Shown in pieces: positions 1 to 6,136 of a stretch of DNA of 25,945 bases. A model generated the notes under the pieces. That model was given only the letters and a program-made list of their open reading frames with translations. It ran no database searches and was not told the DNA's origin. Origin of the DNA: JAAYQA01 sp964510345. GTDB lineage: Bacteria; Bacillota; Clostridia; Tissierellales; Peptoniphilaceae. Both the position numbers and the translations under genes were made by a program. The first letter of the stretch is position 1; each line of letters starts with the position of its first letter. Location: NCBI GenBank assembly GCA_964510345.1, contig CAZEBB010000029.1:1-25945 (forward strand). The letters run 5' to 3'.

Positions 1-414
1 GTCTGAGCGATCGGGCACATCCCCTTTGTGGGTGCGCTCATTGCCGCAGGTGCGGCACCGGGAACCGCATTGACCTTCTTGATCATCGGTTCGGCGACCA
101 ACTTCACCGAAAACATCAATCTCTACAAGATGATTGGGAAGAAAGCCATGCTACTCAATCTGGTTCAGCTGATCCTCTACGGGATGGCGCTGGGCTGGAT
201 CGCCAATAAAATCCTCATGCCGGGCTTTACGCCGGTGATTGACATCGACACCTCGACGAGCACGGTACAATTTGCCAACAGCTCGATGATCATCTTCCCC
301 GCATGGGTGGAGATCCTCACCAGTGCGATCATCGTCTTCTTTTTCTTTAAAGCGTTTTACCCGAAGGCGGAAGATTTGTACGATCAATTGAAGGAGAGGA
401 TGGAGAAAGAGTGA
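1..414 (+). CDS. saoE: SaoE-type permease (ArsP/DUF318-like), C-terminal part, with in-frame UGA (probable Sec)
   Basis: The 5' end lies outside the window. The frame is open from base 1 to the TGA stop at 412-414 if the TGA at 4-6 is read through. The visible 137 residues begin V-U-A-I-G-H-I-P-F, followed by a GA-rich helix with LIAAGAAPGTALTFLI and two more hydrophobic helices. This matches the C-terminal half of the PF03773-type permease superfamily (ArsP and related metal or metalloid permeases), where a VC(S/A)xG(N/H)xP motif with a conserved Cys occurs. The UGA falls exactly on that Cys. The stop overlaps the GTG start of the next gene (GTGA), showing tight coupling. The name saoE (efflux transporter of the SAO system) rests on synteny with the following sao-like genes and on memory. 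An assembly edge or true truncation upstream cannot be excluded. The role is inferred: export of a thiol- or selenol-reactive organometal or metalloid across the membrane. Confidence 0.72.
4..40 (+). promoter_or_regulatory. Putative SECIS stem-loop of saoE (weak)
   Basis: The UGA at 4-6 begins a lower stem, TGAGCG (4-9) pairing with CGCTCA (35-40). Inside it CAC (16-18) can pair with GTG (32-34) and CC (21-22) with GG (30-31), leaving a loop at 23-29, about 20 nt after the UGA. Inclusion of the UGA in the stem resembles the E. coli fdhF element. Internal loops make this fold much less clean than those in saoC, saoB and saoP, and no G opens the loop. Confidence 0.35.
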
Positions 415-878
415 GCACCAAGAAAAAGAGCTTACTTGTGCTCTTCATATTTCTCGCCGGGTTTCTTATTTTCCAATACGGGAAGAAACTGGAGCAGGAC
501 AGCCGCATCAAAGTGGCGGACGATCACCCGATGATGACGTATTTCGCCGAGGTAAACCCCTATGAGATCCAGGCGGCGGAGCTTCAGGACATTACGGCCG
601 ACGGGAAAGAAGATCTCCTCGTCATCTGGCGTGACACCGAAGAAGACCTCAACTATATGGCCGCCGTGACGGAAGACGCCGGCTGGTACGGTTTGTCCGG
701 CAAAGAAAAGGCACCGTACGAAAATCTGACGATTGAGTTCAAGGATATCGACGAGAAAGACATGATGGAGTTTATCGTGTCCGGCTCTCGATTAGGCAAT
801 TACGGCTACGGGATCTACCGCGTGGAAGACGGCGCCGTCGTCAATATCTTCGGCGAAGGCTTGGACGAGTGCTGATAG
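411..878 (+). CDS. saoC: SaoC-type Cys-Sec-COOH membrane-anchored protein
   Basis: GTG start at 411, preceded by a GGAGAGG site, overlaps the saoE stop. The N-terminus is KKK followed by one hydrophobic helix (about residues 7-23), so it is a membrane-anchored extracytoplasmic protein. The body has two acidic FG-GAP-like loops, DITADGKEDLLVIW and FKDIDEKDMMEFIV. The reading frame reaches TGC-TGA-TAG at 870-878. If the UGA is selenocysteine, the protein has 155 residues ending Asp-Glu-Cys-Sec, with TAG as the true stop. A perfect hairpin sits 12 nt downstream with a GT loop. The arrangement fits the family I recall as 'Cys-Cys-COOH (seleno)protein SaoC', whose vicinal C-terminal thiols or selenol would be suited to binding soft metals. 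If UGA is read as stop, the product is 154 residues and loses the selenol. Exact substrate is unknown. Confidence 0.78.
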
Positions 879-886
879 GAGATAGA

Positions 887-902
887 GCGGTTAGTTAACC
901 GC
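887..902 (+). promoter_or_regulatory. Putative bacterial SECIS hairpin of saoC
   Basis: GCGGTTAGTTAACCGC forms a perfect 7-bp stem with a GT loop (or 6 bp with loop AGTT). The GT lies 19-20 nt after the UGA at 873-875, the distance and loop type expected for a SelB-binding bSECIS. It is not a terminator: no T-run follows, and the saoB ribosome site starts a few bases later. Confidence 0.65.
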
Positions 903-918
903 AGGAAAAGGACATGGG

Positions 919-1719
919 ATGAACAAAGCAGCCGTACGGATTGCGGCCATATTGCTTGGGCTGTTGATCGCGATTGCGTTTCTCATACCCAATGAAAACC
1001 ACTACGATCGCAGCGCGAGAATCGGCGCTTCCGACGACCTGTCGGGGCTGGTGCTGGACTATATGCAGCGATCCGGGAAATACCCGATCTCCGACTATAT
1101 TGAACCGTACTTTATCCGCGACTGCTGAGCGAACACGGCGCAATGGGCATTGCGCTCGGAAGTCTACGACATGGCGATCCTCTGTGCCGAAGCCGCACAA
1201 GAGTTTGTTGAAGTGTCGGAAGGCGAGTTTCAGATCGTCGGCGCGGTGATGCAAAATTCAGATATCTTCGTCATCGCAAGAGAACCTGCGCAAATCTTCA
1301 CCATGGTGCAGAACAAAGACTATCAGGAAGATTTGCTCCGCAAGCGTTTCGGAGATGAAGCGCGCATTGCGCCCCTGATGGTCGGCGCCGTACCCTACGC
1401 GCTCATTCGTGGAGATGCCGACGCCGGCATTATGGACTACACCAAAGCGATGCTGGCAGAAGATGCCGGCGCGCTGGAGAAGACGAGCACCTACGGCGAC
1501 TACGACTCCTTCGTCCTCGTGGCGAACCGCGAGTTTATGAAGAGCCGATTGTATCGCGATTTTATTAATGAGTTTAACACCGCGAGTACCGAACTCGCAG
1601 AAAATAAAGACACCCTTCGTCGTCAAATGATTGACTATGTGGGGATTGATATTAAAGAGAAAGGATGGGAAGAATGGACAATAAGAATCAAGACTTTAAA
1701 AGCCTACGCAATCGAGTAA
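919..1719 (+). CDS. saoB: SaoB-type ABC substrate-binding selenoprotein, UGA (Sec) at codon 70
   Basis: ATG at 919 follows AAGGA with a 6-nt spacer. The gene runs in one frame to TAA at 1717-1719 (266 aa) if TGA at 1126-1128 is decoded. An N-terminal hydrophobic helix (about residues 5-22) without a lipobox anchors or exports it. The rest resembles NMT1/SsuA-type periplasmic-binding proteins, with alternating beta strands such as FQIVGAVMQNSDIFVIA and DYDSFVLVANREFM. Residues 66-71 read IRDCUA, so Sec lies next to Cys; the following QWALRSEVYDMAILCAEAA continues the same fold with another Cys. Both sides of the UGA are needed for one domain, so this is not two genes. It is followed by an overlapping permease gene. 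Likely role: capture of a thiophilic (organo)metal ligand for import by SaoP/SaoA. Family naming is from memory; ligand unknown. Confidence 0.8.
1138..1155 (+). promoter_or_regulatory. Putative bacterial SECIS hairpin within saoB
   Basis: GCGCAATGGGCATTGCGC is a perfect 8-bp stem with GG loop, or 7 bp with loop GGGC. The GG is 18-19 nt after the UGA ending at 1128. G residues in the first loop positions fit the bSECIS consensus. It lies within the coding sequence, as required for bacterial Sec insertion. Confidence 0.75.
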
Positions 1720-2483
1720 TGTTGATAGGCAACAAAAAAAGGTCATTGAAGGAAAGATTGATTCAAGTTTCGGCTTACATAGGTCTTATTCTTATTTGGG
1801 AAATCGTTGCGCGACAAATTGACCTTCCGTTAATATGGCCTTCAGTGTTTTCGATTGCTCGCGGATTCGGCGAATCGATCGTGAACCCCAAAGTGATGCT
1901 GAACCTTTCAATCACGATGAGCCGGGTGCTCAAAGGTTGGCTATTAGCCGTCATCATCGGTGCGCCGATTGGGATCCTCATGGGATTGTCGAAAGGGTTT
2001 GACGCGGTATTCGGTGGTCTCGTCAATGCATTGCGCCAAGTGCCGATGATGTCATGGGTGCCGCTTACGATTATTTGGTTTGGGATCGGCGATGGGCCGA
2101 CGCTCTTTATGATTGCACTTAACGGTATCTTCCAAGTGGTTCTCAATACGGCAAAAGGTGTGCAGGACATTTCCCAAGACTATTTCAATGCTGCGAAAAG
2201 CATGGGAGCCAGCAAACTAAGCATCTTTAGAAAAATTGTCATTCCGGGCGCGCTTCCGGACATGCTTGTAGGCGTGCGGTTAGCCCTCGGTGGCGGATGG
2301 ATGAGCGTTATCTGAGCAGAGTTTATTGCGACCAGTTCTGGTCTAGGATTTTCCATGGTGGAAGCGCAAACGCGCATGCAAACGGAAGTGCTTATGGCAC
2401 TGATGATCATGTCTGCCATGATCGGTTTCTTTATCGACCGATTGCTCATTATTGTGAATGCTCAGTTTACGAAGTGGAAGTGA
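1674..2483 (+). CDS. saoP: SaoP-type ABC transporter permease selenoprotein, UGA (Sec) at codon 214
   Basis: Binding-protein-dependent permease of the SsuC/TauC/nitrate type (BPD_transp_1). I chose ATG 1674 because AAGGA at 1661-1665 gives an 8-nt spacer; ATG 1665 is in frame but has no spaced site. The gene overlaps the end of saoB. Several hydrophobic helices surround the EAA-like loop ...FNAAKSMGASKLSIFRKIVIPGALPDMLVGVRLALGGGW (split across positions 2180-2300). The frame then meets TGA at 2313-2315 and continues AEFIATSSGLGFSMVEAQ to TGA 2481-2483 (269 aa). This continuation is the canonical (A/C)AE..A.SGLG permease segment, so the UGA interrupts one conserved domain. Homologs would carry Ala or Cys at that position; Sec is inferred. 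Works with SaoA and probably SaoB and/or the downstream lipoprotein. Confidence 0.8.
2330..2343 (+). promoter_or_regulatory. Putative bacterial SECIS hairpin within saoP
   Basis: GACCAGTTCTGGTC folds as a perfect 6-bp stem with TT loop, or 5 bp with loop GTTC. The loop G is 20 nt after the UGA ending at 2315. It is coding sequence for the conserved ATSSGL segment, so the hairpin is compatible with strong protein conservation. Confidence 0.65.
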
Positions 2484-2496
2484 TGCTGGTGAATAA

Positions 2497-3264
2497 ATGA
2501 AAGTAGAAGTAAAGAATATTTCGAAGTCATTCCACAACAACGGCAAGACTGTGAATGTTTTGGACAATATTTCCTTTGAAGTGGATGAAGGTCAGTTTGT
2601 GAGTTTATTGGGACCGTCGGGTTGTGGAAAAACGACGACATTGACCATTATTGCAGGATTTCAACAACCCGACAGTGGTGAGGTCATCGTCGACGAACAT
2701 CAGGTACATAAGCCAGGCCCGGATCGCGCCTTTGTTTTTCAAAGCTACGCTCTTTTTCCTTGGATGACCGTGCGGGAGAATATCCTTTTTCCCATGCAAG
2801 AAGCCAAGTTTTCGAAAGAAAAGCAAGAGAAACGGTTAGATTATTTGTTGAAAATATCGGACCTGCGAGGCAACGAACACCTGTATCCAAAACAGTTGTC
2901 CGGTGGAATGAAGCAGAGAACCGCACTCGTTCGGGCATTGGCATCGATGCCGAAAGTCATGCTGATGGATGAGCCACTTGGAGCATTGGACATTCAAATG
3001 CGCCACAAGTTGCAAGCAGAAATTGAGAACATTTGGATCCAAGAAAAGCCATCAGTGATCATGGTAACCCATGATGTCGATGAAGTAGTTTATCTAAGTG
3101 ACAGGGTACTCGTCATGTCCACCGAATCGGGGAAGATCATATTAGATGAGATGATCGATTTGCCAAGGCCTAGAGACCGAACGAGCCCGGAGTACAAGGA
3201 ATTGGTAATGAAAATTTCTGAGACATTATCAAAAATCCCACCCAGAAAGATATTGGAACCGTAA
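2497..3264 (+). CDS. saoA: SaoA-type ABC transporter ATP-binding protein
   Basis: Complete 255-aa ABC ATPase of the nitrate/sulfonate/taurine importer class. Visible motifs: Walker A GPSGCGKT (residues 39-46), Q-loop FQSYALFPW, signature LSGGMKQR, Walker B VMLMDEP followed by the D-loop, and switch His in VTHDVDE. It starts 13 nt after the saoP stop with a GGTGA site. The gene contains no in-frame UGA. It would energise import through SaoP. Base composition is somewhat richer in A/T than in the genes upstream. Assignment as an ABC importer ATPase is secure; the sao name follows from position. Confidence 0.88.
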   Translation: MKVEVKNISKSFHNNGKTVNVLDNISFEVDEGQFVSLLGPSGCGKTTTLTIIAGFQQPDSGEVIVDEHQVHKPGPDRAFVFQSYALFPWMTVRENILFPMQEAKFSKEKQEKRLDYLLKISDLRGNEHLYPKQLSGGMKQRTALVRALASMPKVMLMDEPLGALDIQMRHKLQAEIENIWIQEKPSVIMVTHDVDEVVYLSDRVLVMSTESGKIILDEMIDLPRPRDRTSPEYKELVMKISETLSKIPPRKILEP

Positions 3265-3283
3265 GAAGAGAGAGGAGAACAAA

Positions 3284-4531
3284 ATGAAAAAGTTGAAAAG
3301 AGCCATCAGCTTTCTTCTCGTCATCAGCATGACGATGGCACTACTTGCCGGCTGCACAAGCGGAGAAGAAAAGCCGAAAGTGGAAGAGGCGGCGGACAAC
3401 AAGTATGCTGAACTCGTCAAAGTTGACTACGAAGCCATCAATGCAGCTTTACCGGCTTTGACGGAAGAAGAGAAGAGCAAGGTGGTAGAAATCGGATATC
3501 GAGATTGCGACCACATGGTCGCTGGGCCGATCGGCGATATGGCGGGAATCTACGATCACTTAGGGATCAAGTACAATATCATCAAGACCGGGAAAGTGTA
3601 TGAGGCGATGGCCGCCGGACAAATGGACTGTGCGTATATGGGATTTGACGCGCTCGTGAAATCTGTGGATAAAGGGGCTCCCATCTGTGTCGCCTCCGGT
3701 AATCACACAGGAGGATCTTGGTACTTAGTCGCTTCAAATGACATCGAATCGCCCCAAGACCTGATCGGTAAGAAACTGGCGATCGGCGGCTCTGCTGAGA
3801 CGAGCCCTAGTTGGAGAGAAGTCAGCTCAGATGTTGGAATACCGGCGGAAGCCTCCAATTATGAAGTTTTTGAAATGAAAGATAAAGACGAGTACTTTGC
3901 GTTCGCCGCGGGTCAACTGGATGCGTTTACTTGTTGCGATCCATGGGGATCCTATGCTGAATACGAGGGGACAGGAAAAATCCTCTCAACGAGCTGGGGT
4001 GCAGCTAAGGGGAAAACTGAAGGCAAGGAAGCGGGGATCCATTGCGTATTTGGATTCAACAACGACTTCATCGAAAAATACCCGAACTTAACGACCCGTT
4101 TGATGTATGCTCACGTGCTATCCGTTCAGTATATGTATCAACATCCGTATCGAGCAGCTGAGATTTTTGCAGAAGCTTTTGAAGTACCGGTTGAAGTAGG
4201 CCTTAGGACCATTTGGGTAAAGGCCGTTCAAGAAGGTCGTACGATTACATGGGAACTGTATCCGGAGAACTTTGAGGTATTCTTAAACGAATACAAGAAA
4301 CACGGGATCCCGGAAGATAGCATTCCTCCATTGGATTTAAACAATCTGGAAGCCGTTTGGAACAAAGAACCCATGGAAAATGCAATTGCAATCGGAGTCG
4401 AAGATTTTGATACATTTGTTAAAGAAAAAGTCGACAAGATCCTCCCGGTCGGAATGACATTTGAAGAGTTTTTAGAAGTAGCCAAAGAAATCGATGGAAT
4501 CACCGATGATGAATCCGCGAAATCGGAATAA
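3284..4531 (+). CDS. Cysteine-rich ABC substrate-binding lipoprotein (SsuA/TauA-like)
   Basis: 415-aa lipoprotein preceded by GAGGAG. The signal peptide ends at the lipobox LAGC, with lipidated Cys24. The body is a type-2 periplasmic-binding fold of the NMT1/SsuA type: GYRDCDHMVAGPIGDMAGIY, AAGQMDCAYMGFDALV, DLIGKKLAIGGSAETSPSWR, FAAGQLDAFTCCDPWGS. It is unusually cysteine-rich for an exported binding protein (RDC, MDC, PIC, TCC, IHC), which fits a thiol-reactive ligand. It shares the RDC motif with SaoB at an equivalent N-terminal strand but has Asp where SaoB has Sec. As the second binding protein in a one-permease operon, it may deliver the substrate to SaoPA while SaoB has a distinct role. 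Function is inferred from context; a plain sulfonate, nitrate or taurine-type ligand is the alternative. Confidence 0.82.
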   Translation: MKKLKRAISFLLVISMTMALLAGCTSGEEKPKVEEAADNKYAELVKVDYEAINAALPALTEEEKSKVVEIGYRDCDHMVAGPIGDMAGIYDHLGIKYNIIKTGKVYEAMAAGQMDCAYMGFDALVKSVDKGAPICVASGNHTGGSWYLVASNDIESPQDLIGKKLAIGGSAETSPSWREVSSDVGIPAEASNYEVFEMKDKDEYFAFAAGQLDAFTCCDPWGSYAEYEGTGKILSTSWGAAKGKTEGKEAGIHCVFGFNNDFIEKYPNLTTRLMYAHVLSVQYMYQHPYRAAEIFAEAFEVPVEVGLRTIWVKAVQEGRTITWELYPENFEVFLNEYKKHGIPEDSIPPLDLNNLEAVWNKEPMENAIAIGVEDFDTFVKEKVDKILPVGMTFEEFLEVAKEIDGITDDESAKSE

Positions 4532-4564
4532 TTGAAACCCAACATAGTGTAAGGAGAATAATCA

Positions 4565-4897
4565 ATGAAAGTAGCTTATGTAATCAGTTCAGACAACAGT
4601 CGCAAAATCTTACGAGACATGGTCATTCCGCAATTGGAGAATGGCGAGCATGTCGCTGAAGTCGTCGGGATGTTCTTCGTCTTTGACAACACCTTCATGC
4701 TGCTGAAGGATACCGACCTCGGGGACCGACTGCAAGCACTGCACGAGAAAACCGGCATGATCCTGCTCGCTTGTGACCAATGCGTCTACGAAAGAGAGAT
4801 CGAAGACAAGCTGATCCCCGGAGCGGCTGTCGGCTGCTTCCCTGTGCTCTACGGAGCCCTCGCGAATGTCGAGTTGGATCAAGTCATCACATTCTAA
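4565..4897 (+). CDS. saoD: DsrE-related small protein (SaoD-like)
   Basis: 110-aa soluble protein preceded by AAGGAGA. The pattern MKVAYVISSDNSRKILRDMVIPQLENG, then VVGMFFVFDNTFMLL and MILLACDQCVYERE, is that of a DsrE/DsrF-like flavodoxin-type fold with a CxxC motif (ACDQC) at the usual active-site position. The late VGCFPVLYGAL segment carries a further Cys. DsrE proteins are sulfur carriers and thiol relays. In the SAO context I recall a DsrE-related family SaoD, and this is the last gene before the operon terminator. It has Cys rather than Sec. Likely a cytoplasmic thiol carrier that handles the imported metal or the released ligand; that step is inference. Confidence 0.72.
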   Translation: MKVAYVISSDNSRKILRDMVIPQLENGEHVAEVVGMFFVFDNTFMLLKDTDLGDRLQALHEKTGMILLACDQCVYEREIEDKLIPGAAVGCFPVLYGALANVELDQVITF

Positions 4898-4913
4898 TTG
4901 GAGAACGAAGTCG

Positions 4914-4945
4914 CGCTCATCTCCTACCGGAGGTGGGCGTTTTTG
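4914..4945 (+). terminator. Intrinsic terminator of the sao operon
   Basis: CGCTCATCTCC (4914-4924) pairs fully, with three G-T pairs, to GGAGGTGGGCG (4929-4939) across loop TACC and is followed by TTTTTG. It ends the sao-like operon 17 nt after saoD. Confidence 0.88.
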
Positions 4946-4970
4946 TTATCGTAAAATAGTGCATACAGAA

Positions 4971-5006
4971 AGACACCCCGGATACTGAGCCGGTATCGGG
5001 GCGTCT
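4971..5006 (+). terminator. Second strong hairpin, terminator-like but without T-run
   Basis: AGACACCCCGGATAC (4971-4985) pairs with GGTATCGGGGCGTCT region (4992-5006) with one mismatch and one bulged G, leaving a 6-nt loop. No T-tract follows (CTTCGAAAGGAGATG). It could be a back-up terminator or barrier, or a structured leader; the sequence does not decide. Confidence 0.45.
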
Positions 5007-5132
5007 CTTCGAAAGGAGATGAACTAACTCTACCTGTAATGTATCACAAGTTGTGCAAGATGAGAAATAGAAATTTTGGATCATTTGACAATTAATTCTA
5101 ATCTTGTATCGAGATGCTCTAAGCCATCTCGC

Positions 5133-5161
5133 TGTACTTTCTCTTGTTTTCCTCCTATAAT
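5133..5161 (+). promoter_or_regulatory. Candidate promoter of the DMT exporter gene
   Basis: A perfect TATAAT at 5156-5161 has a weak -35 (TGTACT, 5133-5138) at 17 nt. An alternative is TTGACA at 5085-5090 with a poor -10 (TATCGA, 5107-5112) at 16 nt. The nearer one gives a short leader before the ATG at 5187. Confidence 0.45.
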
Positions 5162-5186
5162 CAGGGGAGAGTTGGAAGGTGAGAGC

Positions 5187-6080
5187 ATGAACGCAGAGCG
5201 GATCGCCAATCGTCGCGCGGTGATCATCTATATCATTGTGATGAGCTGCTTCGGGACGCTGGGCGTCTTTGTCAAGAAGATTCAGTTGCCGTCGGTTGAG
5301 ATGGCGATGTGGAGAGGGGTGATCGCCGCCGGCGTGTTGTCGGCGGTCTTATTTGTGCAGCGCAAAAAGCGGTTGGGCACGGTGCCCAAAAGCGCCTATA
5401 TCCGCTTGGTGATCAGCGGGGTGGTGATGGGGCTCGATTGGATCGTCTACGCGGAAGCGCTTAAGTACACGAGCATAGCGCTAACCACACTCAGCTACTA
5501 CTTCGCGCCGACCCTCGTCATCATCATGGGAGCGCTCATCTTTCGGGAGCGCCTCACAAAAAAACAGATCGTATGCTTTGTACTATCCACTTTGGGCTTG
5601 GTGCTGATGATCGGGGTGAGCCGGGGGAGCGCACGTGATTTCATCGGCATCGCATTCGGATTGTCGGGCGCGCTGTTTTATGCCGTAATGGTGCTGATCA
5701 ACAAATCGATCCGCGATATCGACTTTATTCAAAAGACGCAAATCCAGATGGTGTCGGCAGCGGTCGTCCTCGTGATCTACACGCTGGCGACTTCCAACCT
5801 GCAGATCGCGTCGGCCGATGCGACCACTTGGATCAATTTAGCCATCGTGGGCGTCTTTCACACCGGCATTCTCTACAGCATTTACTTTTCTACCTTGGCG
5901 TATCTGAAAGGCCAACAGGCGGCGATCTTAAGCTACTTGGATCCACTGGCGGCGTTGATGATCTCGGTGCTTCTTTTGGGAGAACCCCTCGGGATCTACC
6001 AATGGATCGGCGGGGGTATCATCTTGGGTGCGACCTTTGCCAACGAGTTCAAAGGGAAGAAAGCCAAAGAAACACAATAA
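5187..6080 (+). CDS. EamA/DMT-superfamily transporter
   Basis: 297-aa membrane protein with about ten hydrophobic helices arranged as two EamA repeats, as in RhaT/YdcZ-like drug/metabolite transporters. Typical pieces are VIIYIIVMSCFGTLGVFVKK at the start, SIALTTLSYYFAPTLVIIMGALIFRERLT in the first repeat, and SYLDPLAALMISVLLLGEPLG in the second. I place the start at ATG 5187, preceded by GGAAGGTGAG. An upstream in-frame extension of 37 codons is not hydrophobic and lacks a ribosome site. Likely exports a small metabolite, such as an amino acid or nucleoside; substrate cannot be assigned. It is monocistronic and convergent with the AGCS gene. Confidence 0.87.
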   Translation: MNAERIANRRAVIIYIIVMSCFGTLGVFVKKIQLPSVEMAMWRGVIAAGVLSAVLFVQRKKRLGTVPKSAYIRLVISGVVMGLDWIVYAEALKYTSIALTTLSYYFAPTLVIIMGALIFRERLTKKQIVCFVLSTLGLVLMIGVSRGSARDFIGIAFGLSGALFYAVMVLINKSIRDIDFIQKTQIQMVSAAVVLVIYTLATSNLQIASADATTWINLAIVGVFHTGILYSIYFSTLAYLKGQQAAILSYLDPLAALMISVLLLGEPLGIYQWIGGGIILGATFANEFKGKKAKETQ

Positions 6081-6116
6081 CGGGCAAGAGGCTCTCTGGG
6101 AGCTTTCTTGCCCGTT
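6079..6116. terminator. Bidirectional terminator between DMT exporter and AGCS symporter
   Basis: AACGGGCAAGA (6079-6089) pairs with TCTTGCCCGTT (6106-6116), and an inner GCTC/GAGC helix lengthens the stem. It lies between two convergent genes and serves both. T-runs are short. Confidence 0.7.
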
Positions 6117-6136
6117 AATCGTCCTATGGAGGAGGC

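Noticed and set aside
412..440. saoE stop UGA (412-414) as a Sec codon
   Set aside because: Only a 4-bp stem with a long loop follows, there is no Cys nearby, and the codon overlaps the saoC start.
1..2483. Genome-wide reassignment of UGA to Trp or another amino acid
   Set aside because: TGG codes for Trp throughout, and UGA is a normal stop at start/stop overlaps (412, 16600, 25722). Only sites with Cys context and a hairpin need decoding.
919..2483. saoB and saoP as pseudogenes
   Set aside because: No frameshift; both sides of each UGA form one conserved domain, and hairpins sit at fixed distance. Decay would not place UGA at ligand positions in four neighbouring genes.
2481..2500. Readthrough of the final saoP UGA
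   Set aside because: No hairpin downstream; another UGA follows three codons later, and the saoA ribosome site lies here.
5010..5030. Tiny ORF after AAAGGAG (ATG-AAC-TAA)
   Set aside because: Two codons only; no support as a gene or leader peptide.
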